Assembly: GCF_021869535.1 (NCBI RefSeq)
Contig: NW_026262690.1
Span: 69,867,995 to 69,931,994 of the forward strand
DNA length: 64,000 nucleotides
Origin: Mytilus californianus
Lineage: Eukaryota; Mollusca; Bivalvia; Mytilida; Mytilidae
Direction: 5' to 3'
Under the pieces are notes generated by a model, which saw only the letters and a list, made by a program, of their open reading frames with translations, did not search any database and was not told where the DNA came from. Both the position numbers and the translations under genes were made by a program. Below are positions 11,616 to 25,000 of this stretch, piece by piece; the first letter of the stretch is position 1; every line of letters begins with the position of its first letter.

Positions 11616-12689
11616 TATGATCTAAATTAACAGTTAAGTTGATCACACATGTAACCGAATGTACATATAGATAATCTTAATCCCATTGTTTCAACGGTAT
11701 ATCAATGTTTAAACGTATACTATATATATTATAATAATCGACTTATCATTTCTATCATACACATGAAAAAAGGTAACAGTAATCCGTCTTGAACTATACT
11801 CGATCCAAAAAAAAGATAACATCATCATCTTATATATGTAATAACTTTCAAAAAAGTATCGCCTGTACAATAAATAGAGGGGAACGACATTATTCTTCTA
11901 AAGATATTCCTTTACACTAAATGGTGCACATGTTTCTTTTAGAACTTCAGTTGAAGATAGCATTTACCGATGTTAGATGTATAATAATCAAAATCGTTTT
12001 CTTGAAACACAGTTAGAAATTTCTCACAAAACAATACGGAGCAATATTCTGCGTGGCCATCTAGAGGCCTATACACCACCAGACTCTTATCTTATATCAT
12101 AAATGTATAAAACCATATTTACAGTCTTCCCTTTAAGTGGACCAAATTTGCCAATTAGTAAAATAAAGCACATAATCCAATGGCATCTACAACATCCATG
12201 CTTTCACCATTATTTCATTTATAAACACCATTTGAAGTCCGGAAAAGAAATAACACAAAACAAAATGGCAATGCATTACCATGTTAGTCGTTGTGTTTGT
12301 CGTAACGTTTCGATTTTCACGGGAATGTCGTATTAAGTTTCTGTTTAAGACATATTTAGCATGTTTGCTGAGTCCGTTACTTCTGGATATAGGATGCAGA
12401 AAAGACAAGACATATGTCTGAAACGATACAACAATGAAATAATCACCTCTAAAGGGTTAACTGAACTGCTGAACTGGTGCTTACAATGAATGAAAGATGT
12501 TCGAAGAATAAAATACAAAATTATTTCAATTATATGACTTGTATACAATACTAGCGTTTAACTGACGTGACAGAGGACACTCAAATCATTGAAATTGTTT
12601 TAATCCCAGGAGTACAATTTGATTTTGTATAAACCTTTGTGTGTTGTATTTAGACTATTGCCTATTCATCCGAACTTTGTTTATTTTAG

Positions 12690-13072
12690 GATGCCCTCTA
12701 CAGAAGCACAAAACTGTATTGATGATTCCAATATCGGTATGAAATCATTTGAATTTGTCTTCATGTTTAACAAGAGTACAGGAAGCCCGAAAGTTTACTA
12801 TTTAATGGTGGACCCTGTCGGAAAATGTCGACTTTTCCCCAAAACGAACACGGTTCTTTTCCCAAAGTTGAAAAATCTTGTGAACTTTCGAGTAGTTGTC
12901 TTAGATGATTGTTTATATGTGATTGGTGGTAAAGACTGGGAAACGGGAGAACATATAAATAAAACATGGAGGTACGACCCCGCAAACAGTCGTTGGAGTC
13001 AAAGAGCTAATTTGATCAATGCAAGATGCCGCCATACAGCAACAGTACTAAATGGATGTATTTACATTACAG
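12690..13072 (+). CDS. Kelch gene exon: post-BACK linker plus first Kelch blades
   Basis: Preceded by a pyrimidine-rich acceptor (TTTGTTTATTTTAG) and followed by the donor AG/GTTTGT, phase 1 at its end. It encodes VYYLMVDPVGKCRLFP, then the first full Kelch unit, VIGGKDWETGEHINKTWRYD, and the start of the next. If a coding exon precedes it, that exon must end in phase 2; otherwise 12691 is the start codon of a Kelch-only product. Confidence 0.8.
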
Positions 13073-16000
13073 GTTTGTATGCATGTCCTTTGTTGAGTTT
13101 TTGTGTCGTTTGGTAGCTGTCTCATTCACATATATTCTGCATTTCCTGTTATGCATGATACTAGTACTCTATTATTTTAGTTTCAATTCCGTGTAAGAAC
13201 TGGCCCATTGATAGTATTTTCGTCTTAGGTGATACATTTAAGTTAACACATTTTCTAAAACAATTCTAAAATTAAGATATGTCTATTATTTCTTCATTAG
13301 GAATTCTGTTTTCCATCAGTAATTGCAATTTGATTCATTCTTATATTTTTCTTATAATCTTCATTTATCTTGAAAAAATGCAACTTTTCTACTATAGAAA
13401 CTAAAATAACGATGTGTGGATATGAAATGGTAATAAGTCATATGAGTTGCTTTGTTTTTGACAGTGGCCATTTGGGAGGCTAGAAGCCCGCCCCATTCTT
13501 ACAATATTTGAATGTTGCTTACTTTTAGAAAAAAAATGGGTCAGGTACGAAACCGATTAGCCAAAAGTTTGGAAACATGTCAAATATCGTTGTTTCTATG
13601 GCTTTCGGTACATATAAATTATATTTCTGCAAATAAGAAATAAAACCTGTTTATAAATACAATATTATACTTAGATCTGATTTAAGTAAAAACCCTAAAA
13701 ATAAATAAATAATGATCAATTGATTTATGAAATGAATAAATAAAAGTAAATTAGCATTAAGTCTATTTCAAGTTAACCACAATGAAGTATGATCATAATA
13801 TACAGATGTACGTTGAAAAATATCCTTAATCTATGTATAACAGACACACTTGCATATGGAGTGTCTATGTTGTACTTGAGACTATATATATTCCATAGCT
13901 TTTGCTTCTTCGACAGAATGTTGCTATATAAAAGAAAGGGAGGTTTATAAAGGTTAAGATGAGTTGTATTATTTAAAAGTTTCCGGGTCTCTTCAATATT
14001 TAGAATTGAAGATATATTAGAAGCATAATTATAGGTTACATGAAAAAGATATGTTTAAGGACGCGTGCCTAATGTACTTCAGAGAGGAAACAAACATTTA
14101 CCTCATTATTTAAAGCAATTCAGATCTTTGCATAATCATTTGGCGTTTGCTTAAAGCAATAGCTACTATAGTTATTGAAGAACATCAGAGATTACCGCTC
14201 CTGTCGACGCTGACGGCTCTTCGTCCATGCTCTAAGATGTGAACTCTGTAGTTCATCGTTAAAGGTGACCTTGCAACTGTTAGCGAGAAAAGGAATATTG
14301 TTTCTTTGAAATATACATAATTCCTAGTATTTCAAAAATGCATTTTTCGCTTCCTTTCTTCTTTCTAAAAAATAAAAACTGGAATGCGCTTGTGTATTTA
14401 ACGCTTTGCTCAAAGAAGAACACAAGTGTAAGTGTCAGCCGAAAACCAGCTAATCAAATATTATAGTTTAAAAATTGAAGTTATAACTAAATATATCAGC
14501 ATTTTTATAAATAGATTCATTAACTTGCTCGTTTGTTGTCTTTACAAATTAGCAACCAACATTTTTTATTGTTTTGAAATACAAGTTTATAAGCAAAGTT
14601 ACTATTGGATAAATCCTCGTGGTAAGTCCCCAATATGCCGTGACTTGGCGTATGTAAATCAACTGGGAAATGTGAGGTTTAATTGAGAAAATATATTTAA
14701 AAAAAAGACAAGTGAAGGTCTATCTACAAAAGGCCAACATTTCAAAGAACTATTTTTTTAAATGTGAGCGTTACTCTTTGATATTCTTCAATAACAGCGG
14801 TAACTATGACAAAATTATTTAAAGTTTTATTTTTTTTTCTCTTAAGATTTTGCAATATCACAATTTTCTGCATCTAATATTTTTTCAAAATCTTAAAAAC
14901 ATTTCATAATTTAAATTTTCCAAATAAAATGAAGATTTAAACATACAGTCAATATAATTTGAAATCTCTATAATAATTTCGTGCGTTATGATTTATAGTA
15001 TATATAATCTTAATGAAAGCTTCTGCTAAATTAATTACTAAAACATCTTTTTCCATCAAAGAAAATTGTTTAAAAATGTGAGTCATGCCACTTTTCAAAT
15101 AATTAATTTCCAGAATGAATCATGCACAGATTAATAACCAAATACAGCAAACGACCAATTATTTTCGCTGTTTCTAATACATATTAATTAATTAATATGA
15201 TACTGCACAGGAATCCGCCAATAAACAACCTGACGCGCTGTATCTGCTGCAAGATGTAGCCAATCAAACACGTGCTTTACTGATGTGTAAGTTTCATTTG
15301 AAATCAACACGATCCAAGTCTGTCAATTCCATGCTGAATTAAGCAGCATCGTGTTTCCTTCTTTCATCGATATTAAATGTAACGGAATTTTTCCTAAGAA
15401 AACGTTGTTAGCGCGACTCATCTTAATTTAATAACCCGAGCACACTGAAAAGACCGACAGGATTGTTTTCCAATGATCAAATTACAAGTTTATTCTTCAA
15501 TCTTCATTAGAAGGCGCAAATTATTTATGAACATTTATCTTTTTTTCCTGTTGTCGCCTTAACCAAATAATTGATACGTGATCGGCCTCTAATGAGAATG
15601 TGATAGTGAAATATATGCCTTGATTTGACAGTTATGACAAATTAGAAACGACCTTTTAAAGAAATCGCCCTTCTAGAATTATTTAGTCCTTATGTATTGT
15701 GATGCTTTATTCGGTATTATTTCACCTTTTTACTGAAAACAAAAAGTGCGAAAGAAAAAGGTTTCCTCTGCTTTAAAACCATGAATAGAATAATCCCTTG
15801 TCGCCGCCTTGAATCTACTGGACATGTGTAAATTGATCTAAATAAGTTAAAGACTTTGGTTGAAAAAATCAAAGAAAATGTAAAGGAAATGTTAGCTGTG
15901 TCTTTTTAGACGACAATTCTAGTCAAATAATTAATTCCGATTTTAAATGGCATCTTTTATTTTGGTTGCATGTGTTTGTGTTTTCCCTATATCATTTTTA

Positions 16001-19000
16001 CCTATCCATTCTTTCAAAACCATGAAACGTTCGGCGATTGTTCTGCACCTGCTAATAACACATGCCTTTCATTTTATTTTTGCACACTGTTCCGGCGATA
16101 TATAGGAGAGAAACCTCGGCTGTTCCTTTAATCATGAGTCAGATATAATACAAGAACTGTTAATAAAAAGATAAGCAACTGGTCTGCTATACATAAAATG
16201 TTCTTTGTCTAATTATTCATAATTTTAAAAAAAATAGTTTATTTGTTAGTTGCATTTATTCCAATGACCTTAGAATAAGGGGTTCCACAGATACAACTAT
16301 GCAAGTAAATTTTCAGTGGCTGGGAAAGATAAACATGACATATTTTGTTTCGTCGTGAACTTTCTGTGTATGTCAACGGACTTATAGGGCCCTTATTTGC
16401 CTAAAGAGACGCAACCCGTAAAGATCTATACCGTCCTAACCCTAAAGCTAGTCCATACCTATAGTATGCATAACCAAAGCTCTAATCGCAACACTAATAC
16501 ACAACCCTAACCTCAAATCAATCCTAACCTAAACCTAAACTGAAACAAAACGCTAAAGTACAGAAACCCTTAAACTAAATAATGACAGAATAAAGCTCCT
16601 CTACATGAAGCAGCATCTGGAGTGTATATCTTAAACTATAAACGATATTCCATATACCGTGTTTTTATAGATGAATTTCCTTGATAGAAGAATGTTACGT
16701 ACAAAAAAACCGATTAACATGGTCAATAGGTAAAGTTTATTCAATCTCGTCGGTCGTATACGTATTATAAATAAGGAGATGTGGTGTATTATTGCCAATG
16801 AAACAACTATCCACCAGAGACCAAAGATGTATAGGTGTAAGCGGCTGGTTTAACCCCATCATATTTTAAGTCAGGCTATCTGGACCATGTGTTGTTCGTT
16901 GTTGTTCTTTTGTCTGTACGTCCATTTTCTCAGAGTATTGGGGTGTATGTGGTTACTATGGTCTGTTGTATTGTCCATTATTTTTGGAATTCCTCTTGCA
17001 TTTTAATGTTTTATTAATTTTATTCATGATGAACTCTGTATTTTATATGTAGAACCTATCAAACAGCATCAGTGTCCATGGACGGTATATCTTAAATTAT
17101 CTTACCTCCTATACATTTCTAGGAATATGATTGGTTAAAAGCAACCGCGTGGAGACCGTGTATATTCCATATTGCGTTAGTAGGCGGGGCTTATTTCAAT
17201 ACACGGTTAGTAGTGGTATAACTTTATAAAAACAACACGGTGTTGAGGAAAAGAAGAAGACGAAGAAATTGATGATGAACGAGTGAAATAAATTCATAAA
17301 ACACATCTAAAGCTAACAAGTTGTTATTGTTGGCATTTGTTTTTGTATAGACCAATGGAAGTATAATTTCTTAATACTAACGGTATTGAAGACTTGATCA
17401 CTTTGATAGGCCACTAGTCTAAATACCTCATGTTAAGATAGTCGGTAAGATAAATTCGTTACATAGTGTACTAGTGACCTAATACGATATATATGGGGTC
17501 AGTAAATTCCATATGGGGATTCGAGCTTCGCTCTCACCCAATATGAAATTTACTGACCCCATATATATTGTATTAGGCCATTAGCACACTATGTAACTAA
17601 TAGTATTAACGATACTCCATAAACTTTGTTCCTTATAGGGATTTCCTTGATAGCAGAATTCTTCTTATAAAGAACCTTCTGAATGGTAGGATGTGTGGAC
17701 GCTGGTGTGGTTTACCTGACAACACACAAAAGAGAGGCGAAAGATACCAGAGGGACATTCAAACTCATAAGTCGAAAACAAACCGATAACGCCATGGCAA
17801 AAAAAGAAAAAGACAAACAGATAAACAGACAAACAATAGTACACAAAACACAACATAGAAAACTAAAGACAGAGCAACACGAACCCCATTAAAAACTGGA
17901 GGTGAACATATGTGTCACAGATGAAAAAGGATATGTTACGTCTCCATATCTCTGGTCCTTTTTTAATTTGCGAACTAATATCAGATGACCATGCACAACC
18001 CAAAGGTATCGAAGCACATCGAGGTGTAGAACGTTTTATTATTTACTTAGTCTTTAATTTTATATTTAGATGATTGTTTGTCTCTATTTTGTTTCATTTA
18101 TTCGTTACATTGTTTCTCTGCATTTGATTTGCGGTAACCGATTGGCTATTTTGTAATTTTTAATTTGCCTTATTCACATATTTGGTTAATGTTTAATGCT
18201 TTTTCCAAGGAGGGAAACACAAAGTATTGCTGCCTATTTTTTTATCTAGAGAATTTAAGACGATTGAATATATCCATTACAATTTTTTTTATAATTTTAA
18301 TTGAAGGAAAGCATAATTTATTGTAGTATTTCCCCCTAAGCCATGCGGCACATAAAACCATGCTGTCGCGTTATCATTCGTAATTGGTGGTTTTGGGAAT
18401 TATCACCCTTTCAAAATGTGTTAGGATTATTTAAAGCAGTCACCGTATCGTAGTCTTAGTCGAACAAATCAGAAGTTATACTGGATAACCGGGTCACATC
18501 AGTGCAGTATTTTTATATTGCTTAATCTGCAGAACCCTTCATGCAGGCTATTGCGATTTTCGTTGATGTTAATTTGTTATTATGTCAACAAGTTTTCTCT
18601 TTTACCTCTTTTTCGGTATTTTCTATTTTTAGAGTACCGTATAGTCATGCTTTTTAATCACCAATATTGCGTTCAATCATTTTAATTGAATGATTTTATA
18701 TGAAATTTTAACTTTCACTTGGTTCTTTGTCGATCCGTGAAAACTCAAATAGGGGTAACGAAAACTGAATACAAATATTCATTTTCAAGCATCCTTAGAA
18801 ATTTACAATTTCATTTTTATGTCATTTTGTATCTGTGTGCAGGCTCAGACACCAGCATTATTAAAATTTGACACCCCCCCCCCCCCTAATTGTACGACGT
18901 AGAAGATATTACAACAACAAAATCAGAGTGCCATGTTTTCCGAAACGAATTAAAATATTGGGGGGAAATGCAGTCAGAAATTCTGATGAACAGAAATATT

Positions 19001-22000
19001 CGAATACAAACTAAATGACTTTTTACGTTTTCTGTATCATATAAAGTCAACAGCAGTTCAAAACTTGGAAATCCTTTTTGAATATAAAGCGGAGCTAGAC
19101 TGGTTGCGTCGACATAGTACGCGTCTCCAACTATGTATGCATCATCCATAATGCAAACTCAGATTCAGTCAAAAATGACACGAAATTATTTGGGCAACAT
19201 ATTTCTAATGTGCAGCTCAGCATGATTTAAAGCAACAGTATTTTACCGATGTTCAAGTCACATAATTAGACTGGGAAGACTGCAGCAAATCAAGGTACCA
19301 AACTGAGAGAATTGCATGACATCAAAAAGGACAGAGTAAGCGTCTCCTCCAACATGTATTCTTTACCCGCCATGCAAATCCACACTATGTCAAAATGTCA
19401 CCCTCGGGAATAGGACATAATCGAACCAGTAAAAAAATTTACACACTAGCTGTCCGAAATATCAGTTCTGAAGGCTTTACCATTTTTAATTTTAATTGTA
19501 ATTGGAACTGATTATGACATAATTATCTTATATGTGTTCGTGTAGATGTAGTGATAACAAACATATATAGGTATTTTTTTTCATTTTTTTTTATTTACAA
19601 ATCTGAATTAGTATTCAAAAATATTGCAGGGGGAGAAGTAATTGGAGGGAAAGTTACAGAAAGTTGTGAATGTTATGACCCAGTTAAAGACAAATGGACA
19701 GAAATCCTAGATTTACCCAGACCAAGGGCTGATCACGCAGCGTGTGCGAATGGGTTGAACTTATATGCTTCAGGGGGCATCAGTAATTTGAAGCATCAAT
19801 GTTCTAACGTTTTTTGGTAAGTATAGATCAGATAATTGTTTACCTATAAATATAGGATAATGTTTGATCTGTATTTCATATTGCATGCGTTACAAAAATT
19901 ATAGAACTTCAGATAAATGTAAATTATATTTATGCAGAAACATCAAATTTCTATTTCATATAAGTCGCTTTTTTAAATATACTTATTCATTCTTGGCTTT
20001 CAAATATTTGCTTTGAACGTTTCACATAAAGGTTAATCCAGAGAGGCGATTCGGACGCAGCAAATTTATATACATAAAGTGTTATTTAGTGTTTTAAACA
20101 GAATATGATGATAACATCAAAAATAACAAAATTCAATACAGTTTTAAAAAATGACATTTACCCCCCCCCCCCCCCCAAAAAAAAAACAAACTATTTTTCA
20201 AGTGAGTTGTAAAATTGCAAATATATTTTTTTACATGATTGGATGACGCACAAGCAGACGTTCTCTTTTGCTTACTTAAATTCAAAGATTGTAATGGTCT
20301 TCCCTATAGCATGAAGATAGAGATGTTTCAGATGTTAGTACGTTAACCATGCAAACATGAAAACATTAAAAATGATCTATACTTGATCCGCGTTTTCCCC
20401 ATTTTCCGAGACCTATGATCTTTGATTTGGTTTTATGCACAAACGTACTATTTGTACCAATTATATTTATGCAGAAACATCAAACAATCATCTATTTGTC
20501 AAGAGACTTTCGTTAACTTTTCCTCTCTCTCTATAAATGGTCGGCTACAATGTGACTCACACTATAGAAAGACATCAAGTCGGCATCTCTTAAAGAAATG
20601 GTCAGGATGCGTCGATTTTTTACAGATGTGGAAAAAAAGCTTTTCGTCATTAGTTTAATCGTTACATCATGGTAGTGATTCATAAAGTCAGTAGAATAAT
20701 TAGAGTGATATAAAGCCAAGCAGTATTTGTTTCGAACATGAATAGTTAATTACACTATCTAATAACAATTTTACCAATTTGTAAATAAAACATTTTTGCA
20801 AAAACATCTGTTCCTGTATATATTAGAAAACTTCATTATCCTATTTATAGGTAGTAGCATGGAGCTTTATTTCTTTTCTTTGGTTTACATTTTTAATATA
20901 TTGAAAAATAAAATTAGCAATATATAATTATGATCAAAGTTATTTCCAAGCTGTGCTTGCAAAAAGTACAATAGACATGTATAGAGAAAAATATTTAATT
21001 TTTGAAATATGTTTCTAAATTCAAACCGATATGGTTAAAAAAAACATTTAGTTTATCCATCCAAGAGATAATATACTCATACCTAAACGTTGCTAGGAAA
21101 TTGTATTTTGAAAAGAATAAATGAATTTGCATTTCACTTCCATATTAATTTAACTTATTATAATTTCATGTGCCAAAATAGAAGCTCAGTTCACTAATTG
21201 TTCTCGACTTTTTTTGTGCTTGACTTAGCCGAGATAGTTAAATTGGACATATTTTCTGTATGTTTTTTCCGACAAATGTATTTAATTTTTTCGCGTTAAC
21301 AATCAATTAAAGTTGCTCAATGCTTTAGATTTGTTCAACTAATGCAAGAATAATATACTCATTAATTTCGAAGTAATATGAAAATAATTTGTAATTATGC
21401 AATAATTAACTTCTTTATCAAATATTTATAATGCATCAAGTTGTTTTATATAATAATGATTACTGCGCATAGAGACTGCATGTTAGTAGCTATTGGCTAC
21501 GTTTCCAATACAACTAAATAATTACTAAGTGAGTTTTGCAAAATCCATTCGATGTCTTGATTCGTAGTGTTCACATATGTTTAAAGTTCATCAGGTCACA
21601 TGGTATGTTGAGTCAGGTATAGGAATCATGCCGTAAAATTTTGTTTAGATGACATCATGTTTCAATTTTTATAATTGTATGCGTTATTTTAACTATTTTC
21701 AAGTTTATCAGATTGAAATAATTTTATGTCGTACGTCACGGTAATCTGTATAGTTTTTTCATGATTAGATTTGATTTGTTTTACTTCATCTCTATCGTCC
21801 AAATTGTCCGCTGAAGTACTATAAATGTTTACCAACTGCGTCCGCCAATACTACGGTCATTGCAATCGTCCATAAATCATTGCATATTCTGTGAAAAAAT
21901 ATAAGCTATTAGAGGAGTTTGGCAGACAACCTTTGTCCCTATATTGGACATTTTACAAAAATAATTTGAATATGCTATGATGATAGCATAATTATGATTA

Positions 22001-25000
22001 TTGCAATAAACATCTTTATCGTCTTTACTTTTTTGAAGGTTGCCTACGTTGAATTGCAAGGAAATATACTTACTGTAGTTTTTGTTAAACATACAATTCA
22101 CAATTTATTCAGATATTTGAGTAAAAAAAAATAAAGAAATTTTATAGAATTGTTTAAACTCATTAAAATAAAAAAAAAAACCTGTCACAAATAATGGTCA
22201 CTAGGTTTATTTTAGAGAATTTACAGCCCTAATTTGCACTATTGTATAGTTTTATCAGAATTGCTAATTACGTTGTCTTTGTCAAATTTTCTATTTTAGT
22301 ATGTTTTTGGTGTCTTAGCACCCTGGGAAGTTTATCAGAAAGTATCATTTCTAAATGTGGAATTGGCCTTTTAAATGAGTTTCTAGAATTTTTGATTTGT
22401 TTACTTGCCCAATTTTCTATTTGAACGCATCTATCCCATCGAACTTGAAATAAAGGATACAACAGATACAGTTTAGTCTGCACCATATCTTGACTTATAT
22501 TAAGAAATTGACAACTAGGTCCTTTATATTCCCAATTGTGACTTTCGATTTCTATGCAGCAACATTCTAGCAGCTCCTGTACATAGAGTATATATCCCCC
22601 AGTTGATACGATATTCCAGAGCTTGCATTTTAATCATTATTTCATTGATAGAGGGTTGCTACTTACAAGGATGCTATTAAACAAAGAGTTTCATGTAGTG
22701 AAGTTGAAATCTATACCATTCGAAAATTTTACGGACGCCATCACTAGTTGGTTGACGGTTATGGAATATCTGTTTCATAGATTACGACTGATATGTTCCA
22801 ATTATCGTAACCACAATCCCGTCCTCTTTTCCTCTAGTGTGGCCTACCGAATTATCACCGGGTTTGAACTTACATAAACAACACGACGGGTGCCACATGT
22901 GGAGCAGGATCTGCTTACCCTGCCGGAGTACCTGAGATCACTCGCGGTTGTTGGTGGGTTTCGTGTTGTTTAGTCTTTAGTTTTCTATGTGGTGTTTTGT
23001 TTACTGTTGTTTGTCTTTTGATCGTTTTCAATTTTTAGCCATGGCATTGTTAGTTTGTTTTCGACTTATGAGTGTGAATATCCCTTTGATATATTTCGCC
23101 TTTCTTTGTAGTCATTATAGCGACCATGTCTGATGCAGGTTGGGGTCATCAACTATAATTCTTAAAGAAGATCACATATTATATCATTTCTCAAAGACTT
23201 AGAAACTTTTATCTTTTGTTAAATGTTTTTTTTGGAGAGTATGGAGGGTGCATTTTTGCTGATTTTACGACTTTATTCATTTCTATTTTAAAAGGCAGTC
23301 ATGTCGTTCAACTTGCGAGAATATCGGAAATGAAAACTTGGGATAAGTCCCTCGCCTATTTTTCACTCCTCCTTGAATGCAAAATTCTAGATCCGACCCC
23401 TGATTTTATATTAAGTGCGATAAAAATACAAATCGATGAAAAATATATATTTTGATATATAAGGAAGTTGGGCAAGAATACCATGCTATATCTAGTCTAT
23501 CGAATATTGGCTTATAGAAAAGCAGACTGCCTTCAACATTATATGCAAAAAAAAAAGATCAAACGTTAAACAACAAATAATCAATCAAGAATCAAATGGT
23601 AATTTTGTAGACTAGCCATTAGTGCAAGTATTGCTATTAACGATTAGCAAATAAAAATTGAAATTTACCAGTACTGTAAATTATAAAATTATGCATTCTC
23701 ACGATCTTTCAGAAAAGATCAGAATATATGCATATAAATTAATTTGGAAAATATCGCATCGTTGAAGTTTTATCACTTTTGTTAAATTACAAAACGAAAC
23801 TACAATACAGTTCATTTTTTCTATTAACAGTTCATTATTATGTTTTAATTAAATTGAAATAACATTAATGATAGGAAATTGTTTGTTTAACTGTACCACA
23901 CAAACCCCTTTTACAAGTTGAAACCACAAATTAATTACTTGAAATAGTAAAACGTGTGTTTCTTGACGGCCAATTTACCCCTGCACAATACGCTAACAAG
24001 TCAATCAGAGTTTATTTGACGCACTTCATTACAGAATGGTAATTTACTGATCGGCACTGGATGCTGGCAGGTTATTGGTTATACCTTAATTCAGACATGT
24101 TATAATATATCTGAAAATAAAAGATTTATAAAATATAGTGCATATCACTTTTTTGTAAACAATTTTAATTGCTATGAAATTATTAAAAGGCCATCTATCC
24201 TTTTTCAAAAAACAAACCAATCTCTCTCGGCTGAAGCATGGTGGTTAAAAATTGAAAATGCTTAGCGTCAAGGTTTTGCTCGCTCAGTCTGTTACGGAAA
24301 TAAAATGTTTTGGCATACACTAAGAAAAAAGTTTTATAGTGTGTCATTTGTAAAAGAAAAACTTGATATTTATACAGAAAATTTGATGATAACTATTGGA
24401 CAATTATAAGCATTATTCATCAAAGTTTTTACTGTTTGCTTTTGATATAATTACAAAGCATTAATGTGCTTTATCATATGATTTTGAGAGCTGATAAGTT
24501 CGCCAAATACTTGTTTTATTGTAAAATTAGATAATTGTTTCTCCTCCATAAAACAGTAAATGTTTCTGAAGGATGTTGATAGCAGTTAAGTATTGACCTT
24601 AGCCACAGTTAACGGTTTCCAGTACACAAAATTATGGTCCATTAAATTTATCCTCATCACCAAGACAGTAAATTGGTCTTATCGTCGATAAATGCAGATG
24701 AATTATTTATCCTGCTATCAAATTTAACCAACAACCAATGCGTCATCTTACGTATATTTACCTCTTGGGGGACGCGTTATTTTTTTGGGTAAATTGTAGC
24801 ATATTACAAATTGCAAACAAATTGTTATCACGTGATCAATATGGAATTTTTATATTTTATACCTATTATCATATCTGATTGTGAATTGCTTTTTATACTT
24901 TTTAAAGTTGTTTTTTTAATCATCATTTTGGTTTTTCCAATGTTATTTTGTAGGATACCGCTGCATTGCTTACGTACTTAAACCGTGTCATGTGGTTGTA

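Larger units (their letters stand above)
9340..12689. other. Intergenic, or upstream intron of the Kelch gene
   Basis: No BTB or BACK domain exon is visible on either strand although the next gene is expected to have one. The stretch holds a LINE-type 3' tail (10330-10456) and a minus-strand copy of the mussel core repeat (11385-11615). The rest is AT-rich and unannotated. Confidence 0.5.
13073..19629. other. First visible Kelch intron, 6.6 kb
   Basis: Mostly unique AT-rich sequence. It contains an interstitial telomere-like patch (16430-16562), mussel core repeat fragments (16775-16925), a long palindrome (17457-17600), a minus-strand family M repeat (17735-17903) and a C13 run near 18875. 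15130-15720 is non-repetitive and stands out as possibly regulatory. Confidence 0.5.

Noticed and set aside
18873-20177. C13 and C17 runs near 18.87 and 20.16 kb
   Set aside because: Simple homopolymers, possibly with assembly length error; no further structure.
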